DNA from: Sphingobacteriales bacterium
GTDB taxonomy: Bacteria; Bacteroidota; Bacteroidia; Chitinophagales; UBA2359
Length of the DNA: 64,000 nt
NCBI GenBank assembly: GCA_016706405.1
Contig: JADJJT010000003.1
Coordinates: 906,501 to 970,500, forward strand
Reading direction: 5' to 3'
The first letter of the stretch is position 1, and the number at the start of each line of letters is the position of its first letter. Both the position numbers and the translations under genes were made by a program. Shown here piece after piece: positions 25,590 through 34,082 of this stretch. The notes under the pieces are model-generated. The model had not been told where the DNA came from, did no database searches, and saw nothing but the letters and a program-made list of their open reading frames with translations.

Positions 25590-26635
25590 AACGTGAATTC
25601 GGAGCTAAGCTATAAAAAATAGGGGGATTAGTATAGTTGATAGGAATAAAAACAGGAGCATAGTTATCTTTGTAGTGTCCAAAACTGCAAACAATACTAC
25701 CCCCTGTTTTATGAAGTCCAAAGATACAAAATTTGATGTGTCCATGTTATTTGAATTATTTTTTTTGTAGATAATGCCTGTTTGCTGATGCAACAATGGG
25801 TTGCTCAGCATTGGCTTAGCGAAGGTAAAACAATGCCACGCCTCGTAGTGTGCCCAAAATTTCGGAAAGTGAGATACTTACGATTCTGATTTTCTACCAC
25901 TATTCGGGCTATAAATGTTTTGAATATTACTATAAAGCATTGGTTTTGAATGACTTAAAGACCTATTTTCCTACTGCCCCATCCTACAACTATTTTATAG
26001 AGTTAATAGAACGGGTTGCTCTTCCTATGGCGATTTTAGCCAAATTAACCTGCCAGCAAGCAGAAAAAACAGGAATTTATTACATAGATGCCAAAGCGCT
26101 ACCTGTTTGTGACATGCTGCGAGCCAAGCAACATAAAGTTTTTGCTCAAACCGCCTCGAAAGGAAAATCTTCTATGGGGTGGTTTTTCGGCTTTAAGCTC
26201 CACCTGATAGTCAATCACAAAGGACAAATCGTGGACTTTGCTTTGACTACAGGACAGGTGGCAGACAATAGTAAAGACCTCTTAAACAAGCTATTAGAGA
26301 AAATATCAGGCACATTGTTTGGCGATAAAGGCTATTTGACTACCTTATGGAACAACTTTTTTGAAAAAGGACTAAAAATAATTACCAAGGTCAAAAAGAA
26401 TATGAAAAACAGACTAATGTCTTTAGAAGAAAGGCTCTTATTGAAAAAAAGACCTATGATTGAAGCCATTAATGATATTTTGACCTCGGCTTTTGACTTA
26501 GAACATACCAGACACAGAAAACCACAGAATGCTTTTGTCCATATAGTCGCTAGCTTGGTAGCCTATCAGTTTTACCCCAATAAACCTCAAGTAGATCTTG
26601 CTAAAATTTACTAAGTAAATCTCCGAACTCACGTT
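25590..26635 (+). mobile_element. IS982-family insertion sequence (1046 bp)
   Basis: Terminal inverted repeats AACGTGAATTCGGAG (25590-25604) and CTCCGAACTCACGTT (26621-26635; one mismatch when inverted). The 5 bp AAAAT is directly repeated outside both ends (25585-25589 and 26636-26640), a target duplication. It carries a rightward transposase frame of the IS982 family and lies between the tape-measure gene and the small gene at 26651. Confidence 0.85.
25711..26614 (+). pseudogene. IS982 transposase, reading frame disrupted near the N-terminus
   Basis: The long open part (25850-26614, 254 aa) has IS982 features: KISESEILTILIFYHYSGYKC at its start, GIYYIDAKALPVCD, GWFFGFKLHLIVNHKGQI, LFGDKGYL, and a C-terminal HRKPQNAFVHIVASLVAYQF. 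Family members are near 290-300 aa. The missing N-terminus is found upstream from an ATG at 25711, but only if the frame slips by -1 twice: in the T8 run at 25759-25766 (stop TAG follows) and in the A4 run near 25827-25830. Either decay, base-calling loss in homopolymers, or, for the T run, programmed slippage (T TTT TTG). Confidence 0.7.
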
Positions 26636-26650
26636 AAAATAAAATTTGGT

Positions 26651-26890
26651 TTAAGTTATTGCTGTTATTTCGTACCTGTTGTCGGGCATTAATTCGAGAT
26701 ACATAGATTTGCCTTCAAAATCGTTAGGGTGTTTGAGGTTGGGCATAAAGGTTTTAAAGTAGGATTTAGGTGCGCTAAATGTTACTAATTTTCCGGATAT
26801 TAAACCCCCTATTTCGTAACCGATAGTGTCTTCTATTTCGGTTTGTTCGGCTACAAAAGCGGTAGTGTATGTAATAGGTATTACTATCAT
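26651..26890 (-). CDS. small phage protein of unknown function
   Basis: A 79 aa protein if started at MIVIPITYTT (26890); a longer frame extends to 26989 but would run through an A-rich stretch and looks less likely. It lies between the tape-measure gene and the portal gene in the leftward arm. Beta-rich (EIGGLISGKLVTFSAP, then MYLELMPDNRYEITAI). Possibly a head-tail protein; no family recognised. Confidence 0.5.
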   Translation of the reverse strand: MIVIPITYTTAFVAEQTEIEDTIGYEIGGLISGKLVTFSAPKSYFKTFMPNLKHPNDFEGKSMYLELMPDNRYEITAIT

Positions 26891-27012
26891 AAAAAAAAAA
26901 AATTGGTACTTAGAAAATGTTATTGTAATTTTGCCCTCGACCGCACTTAATTGGTGGTCTCTAACCGCACTCCTGCTCTTTCGGTACACGATAACTGGGG
27001 TGCATTTTTTTT

Positions 27013-29535
27013 TTATAAAAAGTCGCCATAGTTGCTATTTTCTATCTGTTCACGTGTTAAAGGGTAGATGGTATTGTTGTAAAGAATATCAATTAGTTTG
27101 ATTTTACGCTTATTATCGTGTAAATTAATGGCGTTGTGGATGCCCAACGTAACATCGCTTTTGTTAATTGTATTAGGTAGGTAGATGAATACGTTTGCTA
27201 CATTTTGTTTCTTTGCTGTTGCTATATGGTTTTGTATTCTATATTTAGCATTGCCATACACGGCTTTAAATTCCCAAACCACGCCATTGCGGGTTGCATC
27301 CGGATTTTTAACATCGGGCAAATCGGGTAGTAACTCTATGGCTTCGCCCTGGTCTGCTAAGAAGTTGGCAATGTAATTTATATCTGCCGTGTCGTTGCTT
27401 TTAAGGTTTCGTTTCTTATGAGTAACAACATACCCGCCGTTGTCGTTTAATGCTGTCCGTATCCAATTTTGGTCGTATTCGTTGTAGTAGCGCAGCTTGT
27501 TTATTTTGGTTTGCAGGTCGGTTTTTTCGGTGGTGGTTAAGCCTTCGAAGTAAAAATGCCCGTCGAACCAAGACCCATTTTTGCCGGTGTTTTTGGCAAA
27601 CAGGGCAATGTCACGCTCGTTTATTACGTTGGCACCTTTGGCTTGGGCTTTTTCTTTGGATAGTATTTTTTTGGGTTTAACCTCGTCTTCGCTGCGCTGT
27701 ACTACGTCGCATCGGCAGCCCCAGCCGTTTGGTGGGTAGTAGGTATCCCAGAAGGGGTCGTCTATTGGCACGGCAATACCGTCGAGTTTGTTGTGTTCTA
27801 GTCTTACGCGGTCGTCTCCGGCGGTTTGGTATTCTAATAAAGGTTTAACCTCTTTGGCATCTTGGTATTGCAACCAATTTACAGCACTTTGGCTGGCGGC
27901 AATGGCGTAATTGTATTCTGCTTTAAGCCGGGTATTGTTGTATGTTTTAAAAACATTTTCGGCATCTTTTTTAAAGGTGGCAAACGATTTAATATTACCG
28001 TCTTGGTCGGTTAAAAGGTCGGTTAGTTCGCGCAGTTGTTCTATATTTTTTGCACCGCTAAACATAAACAGGTTTGCTTTTGTGTATGTGAGCAGTTGCG
28101 CTTCGTTGGTGGTAAAGTCTGTAAGGCTTATGTCCTTGCCCCATCCGGTGTTTATTGCCTGCCAAAGTAGTTTTACGGTATTGAGCAGCAGGGGTTCGTA
28201 TATATCTACTTTAGTTATTTGTTGGGTATAAACTTTAGTGGCGAGGTCTTCAAATAGTTGGTCTATTGGGCTAAAGTCAACCGAGTCGCTTAGCGTTTCG
28301 TGCGCGCGTGCGTGCGCATGCGCATGTATATGGTTGCAAGTAGGTGGCTCAATGTCAGTTAACTTTTTTTTTTCGTTTGGCGCAGGTGTTGTAGCAGCAG
28401 GTTTAAGTAAAGGTACGTTAAAAGTGGTAGCAATATAGTCGGGGTCTATGGGGGCGATATTATTATTAATTTTAACCAATATGTCAATTTGTTGGTCTTT
28501 TGTTAGTTTTTCAATATCGTCGAAGGTAAATCTTCCGGAGGCTACTTTGTAACCAAAATTTTCTAATATTTTTTTAAAGCCCCAGTTAAGTTGATAGGTT
28601 ATCCATATCTTGTCGGCTAAAGTAATTTGGTCTTCAACGTTTTTATGAACTTGGGCTTGGCTTAGGCTGCTGCCGTCTTCGGTGGTCATGGTTTGCCCAA
28701 GTATTAAAATGGCAAGTTCTTCGTTGCAGGCTCGGCGTATTAGGTCGTAAACATTGTTATTGCCTTGCCCCGATTCGGATTTGTGTAGCTCGATACTTGC
28801 TTCTTCGGGCATTACCATATAGGCAGCCGAGCCGGCTTCGGCAAGGGCTTTTTCTAATATTTTGCGGGTGCTGTCGTCGTAGGCTTTGTATTTGCCTACG
28901 CGAAAAGGCATTCCAAAAAGTTGAGAATACTGTGCCCAGTCGCCAAATGCCCCTCTTTTGTATATAACATATTGTGCCGCTTCGAGTAGTAAGCCTAAGT
29001 CTTTGTTTTTGCCAACTTCTAATAAATTATTGATATATGGAGGTTGCCGGTACAAAATGCGTTCGCTGTCGTTGTTTTGTTTTATAAGTATATCTCCAAA
29101 TTCGGGGCGAACATGGGGGCGGGCAATAAGTTCTGCGCTGCCAATAGGGGTGTTATTACCTGGTATAAATTCTATAAGGGAATGCCCCCAAAACCGTGCT
29201 TCTAAAATGTATTGCAGCAGGTCGTAGAACCAGGGCGTTTGCAGTACTTCTTGTATTATAATGTGGTCATCGTCTTTACCATCTTCTATAAATCGTGGCA
29301 GTGAGTTGGTGATGTTTAAAACTCTTTTTTCAATTAGAGCTTTTAGCCTGCCATCTAACAAAATATCGCTGTATAGCTCGTAGAGTTGGGTACGGTTTGG
29401 GTTGAGTACGTTTTCTGCACTACGCATGGCATTGCGCCACTTCGCAATGTCTTGGGTGGTTCGCTGCATTTGACGTACATCGAGCGAATAATTTATCGGT
29501 AATCCTTTTTTGTTTATTTGCTGTTTAGGTGGCAT
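27013..29535 (-). CDS. portal (DUF935) fused to MuF head protein and a C-terminal nuclease-like domain
   Basis: An 840 aa protein with three parts. Residues 20-375 are a DUF935-type portal (LYELYSDILLDGRLKALIEKR, AQYSQLFGMPFRVGKY, ILGQTMTTEDGSSLSQAQVH). Residues 430-612 are a Mu F / SPP1 gp7-type minor head protein (RLEHNKLDGIAVPIDDPFWD, then PPNGWGCRCDV). Residues 690-835 look like a CdiA-CT/PD-(D/E)XK type nuclease: Asp746 in NPDAT, then Glu755-Phe-Lys757 in VVWEFKAVYG, then IATAKKQNVANVFIYLP. A His-rich linker (NHIHAHAHARAHE, 401-413) joins the first two parts. Portal and MuF are usually separate genes; the fused tail domain may be an injected effector. Confidence 0.82.
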   Translation of the reverse strand: MPPKQQINKKGLPINYSLDVRQMQRTTQDIAKWRNAMRSAENVLNPNRTQLYELYSDILLDGRLKALIEKRVLNITNSLPRFIEDGKDDDHIIIQEVLQTPWFYDLLQYILEARFWGHSLIEFIPGNNTPIGSAELIARPHVRPEFGDILIKQNNDSERILYRQPPYINNLLEVGKNKDLGLLLEAAQYVIYKRGAFGDWAQYSQLFGMPFRVGKYKAYDDSTRKILEKALAEAGSAAYMVMPEEASIELHKSESGQGNNNVYDLIRRACNEELAILILGQTMTTEDGSSLSQAQVHKNVEDQITLADKIWITYQLNWGFKKILENFGYKVASGRFTFDDIEKLTKDQQIDILVKINNNIAPIDPDYIATTFNVPLLKPAATTPAPNEKKKLTDIEPPTCNHIHAHAHARAHETLSDSVDFSPIDQLFEDLATKVYTQQITKVDIYEPLLLNTVKLLWQAINTGWGKDISLTDFTTNEAQLLTYTKANLFMFSGAKNIEQLRELTDLLTDQDGNIKSFATFKKDAENVFKTYNNTRLKAEYNYAIAASQSAVNWLQYQDAKEVKPLLEYQTAGDDRVRLEHNKLDGIAVPIDDPFWDTYYPPNGWGCRCDVVQRSEDEVKPKKILSKEKAQAKGANVINERDIALFAKNTGKNGSWFDGHFYFEGLTTTEKTDLQTKINKLRYYNEYDQNWIRTALNDNGGYVVTHKKRNLKSNDTADINYIANFLADQGEAIELLPDLPDVKNPDATRNGVVWEFKAVYGNAKYRIQNHIATAKKQNVANVFIYLPNTINKSDVTLGIHNAINLHDNKRKIKLIDILYNNTIYPLTREQIENSNYGDFL
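28299..28332. repeat. 34-base alternating purine-pyrimidine tract
   Basis: From 28299 to 28332 every step alternates purine and pyrimidine, mostly CG, GC and CA/TG dinucleotides, inside the portal-MuF gene where it encodes the His/Ala linker. Such tracts can adopt Z-DNA under negative supercoiling. It stands out in an AT-leaning region. Confidence 0.7.
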
Positions 29536-29626
29536 ATAAGCGATTTAATTAGTAAGGTAAGGGTTGATACGCAAAATATGGGGTTCGTTGAACGTGGAGT
29601 TAGTTAAAGGCAAGTTTAACACGGTT

Positions 29627-30283
29627 TTAAAATTGGTAATCTCTTGGCGGGTTGGCGCCGTAAATAATATACTGTTTTTCGTTGTTTTGGGGTTTGGGCA
29701 AAGCAGGGTTTATTTGTTCTTTGGCTATCATTTTTAACCAGGTTATAGCTGCATCGTACCGCTCTGCTCTAATATCTGGAACATTGCGGGGCGAAATGCG
29801 GCTATGGAGGTGGTATAGTACCATATCTATTAAGAACATAACTACGCTGGGGTGTCTGGGGTCGCGTTGTTCCCATGCTGGCTCTGTAACTAATTGCCAA
29901 TAGTTGGGGTCGGTTGGCTCGTTGCCAGTGGTTGCTACAATACATTTATAGGTGTTTTGCCAATAAACAATATCGTTTATGGCGTAATTGGTAGTGTTAT
30001 TGTAGTTGTTTGGGGGGGTGGTGTTCGAGTTATCTTTTAAGGCGATATAAATTGCTGTGTTGTGGTAAACCACCTGGTCTTTTTTATAGGGGTTGGTGTC
30101 GTTCCAATTTGGTATATTAAAAAATATTTCTTGGGCGTTGTAACGGCTACTTAAATAGGAGGACATTTCGCCGATGCTGGCAAGCTCGGCGGTGCGCAGT
30201 TTGTTGAAGTCGGTTTCTATAATTGTATTTAATATGTCGGCTCTGATTTGGGCGGTATAATCTTCCGGAAATAAAAACTGCAT
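29627..30283 (-). CDS. gp36-like (DUF1320) head protein with carbohydrate-binding-like insert
   Basis: A 218 aa protein. The outer parts (residues 1-50 FPEDYTAQIRADILNTIIE, ASIGEMSSYLSSRYN; and 140-200 RHPSVVMFLIDMVLYHLHSR, ERYDAAITWLKMIAKEQINP) match the phage gp36/DUF1320 family, a head-completion type protein in Mu-like phages. Between them, residues 58-135 hold two copies of a W..NPYKKDQVVYHNTAIYIA-like pattern resembling chitin-binding CBM5/12 modules (WxxxxxYxxGDxVxY). Such modules are sometimes exposed on virions. Confidence 0.7.
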   Translation of the reverse strand: MQFLFPEDYTAQIRADILNTIIETDFNKLRTAELASIGEMSSYLSSRYNAQEIFFNIPNWNDTNPYKKDQVVYHNTAIYIALKDNSNTTPPNNYNNTTNYAINDIVYWQNTYKCIVATTGNEPTDPNYWQLVTEPAWEQRDPRHPSVVMFLIDMVLYHLHSRISPRNVPDIRAERYDAAITWLKMIAKEQINPALPKPQNNEKQYIIYGANPPRDYQF

Positions 30284-30284
30284 G

Positions 30285-30707
30285 TTAAGCCTCCTTTTTT
30301 AAATTAATTATTTCTATTTCGGTAATATCAAATTTGTAATATAGTAGGTTGTTTAACGCTTTTTTGCTTGCTGCACCTGTTATGTTACCGGAATCATAAA
30401 AGGAAACTGTAGTGTTTGGCAAAATACAGCCTTTAGTGTTTTTTACATGGTTTCCGACATGAATTAAAATGCCTAATCTGTTGGGTACATTATCTATTAA
30501 TAATGTGTCGCCAAATTTTTTGCTTTTATAGGGTAGTACTTTGTAAATACCTGTTGGGATACAGCTTACTTGTTTTTTGTTGTTTAGCCAGGGCGGTTCA
30601 ATTGTAAAACATCTATAAACGGGTTTAGCTGTTTCGGTGTCTATAACAGATAATATGCCAATGGTTTGTTTGGTGTTATCTGAAAATCGTTGCAATAGTA
30701 GTTTCAT
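30285..30707 (-). CDS. DUF5675-family protein
   Basis: A 140 aa protein with the DUF5675 pattern: TIGILSVIDTETAKPVYRCF, then KQVSCIPTGIYKVLPYKS, VPNRLGILIHVGNHVKNTKG, CILPNTT, and a C-terminal SKKALNNLL. Members occur in phages and near tail genes; the conserved His and Cys suggest an L,D-transpeptidase-like or peptidoglycan-related fold, but activity is not established. One base separates it from the gp36-like gene. Confidence 0.7.
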   Translation of the reverse strand: MKLLLQRFSDNTKQTIGILSVIDTETAKPVYRCFTIEPPWLNNKKQVSCIPTGIYKVLPYKSKKFGDTLLIDNVPNRLGILIHVGNHVKNTKGCILPNTTVSFYDSGNITGAASKKALNNLLYYKFDITEIEIINLKKEA

Positions 30708-30716
30708 GGTTTTAAT

Positions 30717-32252
30717 TTAATAAGAATTGGCGGGGTTGCGGGTTCTTTTTGCCAGGCGCAATGCGCCGGCAAAGTCTTCTATATGTCTGTCTATAAGGTA
30801 CATAGCTCCTTCTATGGCATCTATGCCGTCGAGGGGTGTTTTGTGTGGTGGGTTAAACGACAAATGCTGCTCTAATAAATTTTGCATGTGTCTGTTTTCT
30901 TGCTCGGCAGTATTAAAATAAACATTGCCGCGCTCGTAATGCCCTGTAATAGCTAATAGTCGTTGTATTTTGGCAGGCTTGGCTCGTTTGTCGCCGTTTA
31001 TAGGAAATGGTGGCAGGTTGTGTTTTTTTGCGTATTCGGCGAAATTGCTATAGAGTAAGCTTTGATAAAAAACCTCCTCCATATAAAATGTAGCAGCCGC
31101 GTTTTTACCAGCCAACCATGTTTGCAGCTCGTAGTGCCAGGCAACCATTTGGTCGACGCTTGCTTTGGCGCAATAGGTTTTTAAAATATGGTATTGCCCG
31201 TCTTTTCTACCTAATAATACAAGTGCTTTGGTGTCGCCCTTATCGCTAAAAGAGGGGTCGCAGTAGGCTATTAGAACTGGGTAGGTTTTTAAATTGCCCA
31301 TAGTGCAGTACTGTAGAAATTCGGGTTTAAAATGCCTGCCTTCTCTGATTGGGTTGTTAAAATATTCGCGTTGGCTAAAAATATAACCAAGCGCTTCTAT
31401 CATGTATTGGCAATCTTTTAGGGTAAAGCGTTCTTTCCAGCTTGGTTGCCCATTGGTATCGAGCAGGTTAATTCGTTTATGATAAGCGGGATAGCCTTGT
31501 TTCTTTAGTATTTTTGCTTTTTCGACAGCTCGGGCAATAATGCTATCGTCGGCGTACCTGTTTTCGGCTATAATGAAACGTCCTTTGCCTACGATAGACA
31601 TAGATGGAAACAAGGCGGTCATTACCCATTTCCATAATTTTTCTACTCGCTCGGGGTTTTCTACTAATTCGTCGTCGTCAATATCGTCCACGCAGATAAA
31701 ATCGGGTCTGATAGCTTCGTTGCGAATCCCGCGCGGCGATTGCCCCCTGCCAAGTGCTACAAAATTAGTACCGCCACTTGTTTTAAAGTCTTCTGAGTTC
31801 CAGTTGTTTATGCTTTTAAACTCGCCAAAATCTTGTATCAGGCGATTGTTTGCCTCTAAATTTGCGCGTATAGGTTCTATTAATTTGGTGGCGTTATCTT
31901 TGCTTTTGCTAACGGTTATAGCTGTGTTTATCTCTTTTTTTAACATGAGCCAAATTTGCAGCATCCACAAGGTGCTACTTTTGGCATGGTCGCGCGCCCA
32001 CTCTATGGCGGCAAAAAACCGTTTATTGTTTGCTGTGTAGTTAACAACTTCTACGTGGAATTTTGCCAATTTTGAGGTGCTGTAATTTGGAAAATAATAC
32101 GCGATAAATTCCGGATAAGAACTAAGCAGTTTTTTTATACGAGCCTGTTTTTGTTGCTCTGTTTCGTTTAAGTTTAAAATAGGCGTTGCCTGCCTAATTT
32201 CTTTAATTAGGGCGTCGAACTCGAGCAGGGCTATTTTGTCTTTTTGTTTCAT
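30717..32252 (-). CDS. terminase large subunit
   Basis: A 511 aa packaging motor. The ATPase part includes FFAAIEWARDHAKSSTLWML (Walker A-like with RDHAKS), the DFICVDDIDDDELVENPERV Walker B segment with its acidic pair, and the nuclease part has VLIAYCDPSFSDKGDTKALV and ATFYMEEVFYQ near 330-420, with DGIDAIEGAMYL at the end. It cuts and translocates DNA into proheads through the portal. Mu-like phages package headful from the integrated copy. Confidence 0.85.
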   Translation of the reverse strand: MKQKDKIALLEFDALIKEIRQATPILNLNETEQQKQARIKKLLSSYPEFIAYYFPNYSTSKLAKFHVEVVNYTANNKRFFAAIEWARDHAKSSTLWMLQIWLMLKKEINTAITVSKSKDNATKLIEPIRANLEANNRLIQDFGEFKSINNWNSEDFKTSGGTNFVALGRGQSPRGIRNEAIRPDFICVDDIDDDELVENPERVEKLWKWVMTALFPSMSIVGKGRFIIAENRYADDSIIARAVEKAKILKKQGYPAYHKRINLLDTNGQPSWKERFTLKDCQYMIEALGYIFSQREYFNNPIREGRHFKPEFLQYCTMGNLKTYPVLIAYCDPSFSDKGDTKALVLLGRKDGQYHILKTYCAKASVDQMVAWHYELQTWLAGKNAAATFYMEEVFYQSLLYSNFAEYAKKHNLPPFPINGDKRAKPAKIQRLLAITGHYERGNVYFNTAEQENRHMQNLLEQHLSFNPPHKTPLDGIDAIEGAMYLIDRHIEDFAGALRLAKRTRNPANSY

Positions 32253-32255
32253 TGC

Positions 32256-32708
32256 CTATCCGGATGTTTTTATCTCTCTGATTTTCTTTTGTATAAAGCT
32301 GTTGATGTATTCGGCGATATTTTGTGTTAGGGATAAATCTAACGGGCGAATAAACTGCAAAAACTCTCTAAGCACCGACACATAAAAGGCAATGTCTTGT
32401 GTGCGGTCTATGTTAGAAATAGCGGCGGTTAGTTGGGTAATAAGTTTTGCCTCTTGCTGTGTTGTTATTCTGCCTTCGCTTTCGGCAATGGTAAGCACGT
32501 CGTTTAGTGCGGCATATAGCCGTTCTATTGTTTTTTGCCTTGAGCCTATTACAGAGACACGAAGGGTTTTCCAATTGCCTTTTTCGCTCCAATTGGTTAT
32601 GGTGGTTTCGGCTACCCCTACCATATCTGAAACTTCGCGCCTGGTTAGCCCGTTTTCGACATAAAGTAGTTGCGCAAGTGCTTTTTTATTGTCTATTTCC
32701 TTTGCCAT
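32256..32708 (-). CDS. terminase small subunit-like HTH protein (DUF1804-like)
   Basis: A 150 aa protein starting MAKEIDNKKALAQLLYVENG. Residues 18-50 (LTRREVSDMVGVAETTITNW) are a helix-turn-helix; the rest is helical. It directly precedes the large terminase with a 3-base gap, the usual place of the small subunit that selects packaging DNA. A longer frame to 32783 exists but would start inside the promoter region, so 32708 is preferred. Confidence 0.72.
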   Translation of the reverse strand: MAKEIDNKKALAQLLYVENGLTRREVSDMVGVAETTITNWSEKGNWKTLRVSVIGSRQKTIERLYAALNDVLTIAESEGRITTQQEAKLITQLTAAISNIDRTQDIAFYVSVLREFLQFIRPLDLSLTQNIAEYINSFIQKKIREIKTSG

Positions 32709-32794
32709 TTTGTAAAAAAATCTTACTAAAGGCAAAGTTCGGGTTAAATTAATGGGCAAAAAGCAAGCAATACAAGCCCGCAAAAAAATACCAA

Positions 32795-32822
32795 AAGCCC
32801 TTTATTACTGCATAAAAGGCTT
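32795..32822. other. hairpin in the divergent virion control region
   Basis: AAGCCCTTTAT and ATAAAAGGCTT pair with one mismatch around a 6 nt loop. It lies in the leader of the leftward virion operon. No terminator T run on the minus strand; role unknown. Confidence 0.35.
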
Positions 32823-32877
32823 AATGTATAAGTTGCACACAACGAAGTATGTACGCAATTTTGTGGCGATTTTAATG

Positions 32878-32908
32878 CAAAAGTACAATTAATTTTACAA
32901 TCACCAAA
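32878..32908 (-). promoter_or_regulatory. leftward virion operon promoter
   Basis: On the minus strand: -33 TTTG (32908-32905), 19 bp spacer, -7 TACTTTTG (32885-32878), the same boxes and spacing as the promoter at 20466-20496. It would drive the terminase-to-tail arm with a leader of about 160 bases. For the rightward arm only a weaker candidate is seen on the plus strand (TTG at 32833, CAATTTTG at 32856-32863). Confidence 0.7.
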
Positions 32909-32919
32909 AAATGTGAAAA

Positions 32920-33891
32920 ATGCAAAAAAAAACAACAATGACTGTGAGTGATGAAACGGTAAACAGACATGGATACCGCGTGCTTACTTCGGGTATTGAT
33001 ATTGAGGGGTTCAAGAAAAACCCGGTTATGTTGTACAACCATTTGCGAGCCGACGACTGGAAAGGCATTAATGAGAATGGGCTGCCCCCTGGCAGGTGGG
33101 AAAATATTAAAAAAATAGAAGGCAACTTAATTGCCGACCCCGTTTTAGATATGGACGACCCAATAGGTAAAGCAATTGCCCAAAAATTAGAACTTGGCAT
33201 ATTGAACGCCTCGAGTATAGGAATACGAATTGTTGAAATTAGCGAAGACCCAAAATTGATGCTTGCCGGGCAAACCCGCCCAACAATTACAAAATGCGAG
33301 CTGCGCGAAATATCTATTGTAGATATACCCGCCAACCGCAATGCAGTGGTGCTGTTCGACGAAACAGGCGCCGAACTTGAGGACAACTTAAATTTAATTT
33401 TACCTTCACTTATAGAGAAAAAAAGTATGAAAAACTTAGCCGAACTCTTAGGGTGTAACGAAAACGCTACCGAAGTTGAACTTGTTGCGGCTGTTACACA
33501 ACTAAAAACAGAAACCGAGGCAGCTATTCAAAACCTTGCCGATTTTAAAGCAAAGGCAGAAGCAGACAAAGCAAAAATATTGGTAGAAAATGCCATTTTA
33601 TCCGGAAAAATAAAAACTTCGGATAAAGATTTGTGGATTTCGCTTGCTACAAAATCGTATGAGGAGACCGAAAAAGCAATTACCAGCATAACGGTTTACA
33701 CCCCAATTTCTAAACAGTTGCAAACAGCAGGCAATAACACCACTAATGCTAATGCCGATGCTGAAATGTTCGACACACTATCGAAACAAGGCAATGCCCT
33801 TGTTGAACTAAAGAAAAACGACCCCGAAAAATACAAAAAATTACACGAGGCAAAAATGTCTTTAATTAACCAACGCGGCATAACAAAATAA
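32920..33891 (+). CDS. prohead protease with C-terminal scaffold domain
   Basis: A 323 aa protein. Residues 7-145 match the HK97-type prohead protease (S78) pattern: a catalytic-type His41 in VMLYNHLRADD, Ser98/Ser99 in LGILNASSIGIR, and CELREISIVDIPANRNA. Residues 170-300 are a charged coiled coil typical of scaffolds. An in-frame ATG at 33427 (Met170, MKNLAELLGCN), after a basic linker, could start a separate scaffold, as in lambda C/Nu3. First gene of the rightward arm. Confidence 0.8.
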   Translation: MQKKTTMTVSDETVNRHGYRVLTSGIDIEGFKKNPVMLYNHLRADDWKGINENGLPPGRWENIKKIEGNLIADPVLDMDDPIGKAIAQKLELGILNASSIGIRIVEISEDPKLMLAGQTRPTITKCELREISIVDIPANRNAVVLFDETGAELEDNLNLILPSLIEKKSMKNLAELLGCNENATEVELVAAVTQLKTETEAAIQNLADFKAKAEADKAKILVENAILSGKIKTSDKDLWISLATKSYEETEKAITSITVYTPISKQLQTAGNNTTNANADAEMFDTLSKQGNALVELKKNDPEKYKKLHEAKMSLINQRGITK

Positions 33892-34079
33892 TGACACCAC
33901 GAACCAGTACAGTAGATATTACAATTATAAGTGCCAGCCTTGGAAACACCTGTTTACAGTGGTTTGGTGCTAATTTTAACAACCTTATACATGATGTATC
34001 TGCGGTATTGTCTTTAATAATCGCGGGGTTGGTTATAGCCGAAAAAATTATTTCCTTACGAAAAAAAAATACAAAATAA
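33891..34079 (+). CDS. small membrane protein between protease and capsid genes
   Basis: A 62 aa protein starting in the last base of the protease stop codon. One hydrophobic helix (VSAVLSLIIAGLVIAEKIIS) followed by a basic tail (LRKKNTK). Size and topology would also fit a holin-like protein, but nothing establishes it. Confidence 0.5.
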   Translation: MTPRTSTVDITIISASLGNTCLQWFGANFNNLIHDVSAVLSLIIAGLVIAEKIISLRKKNTK

Positions 34080-34082
34080 ACA

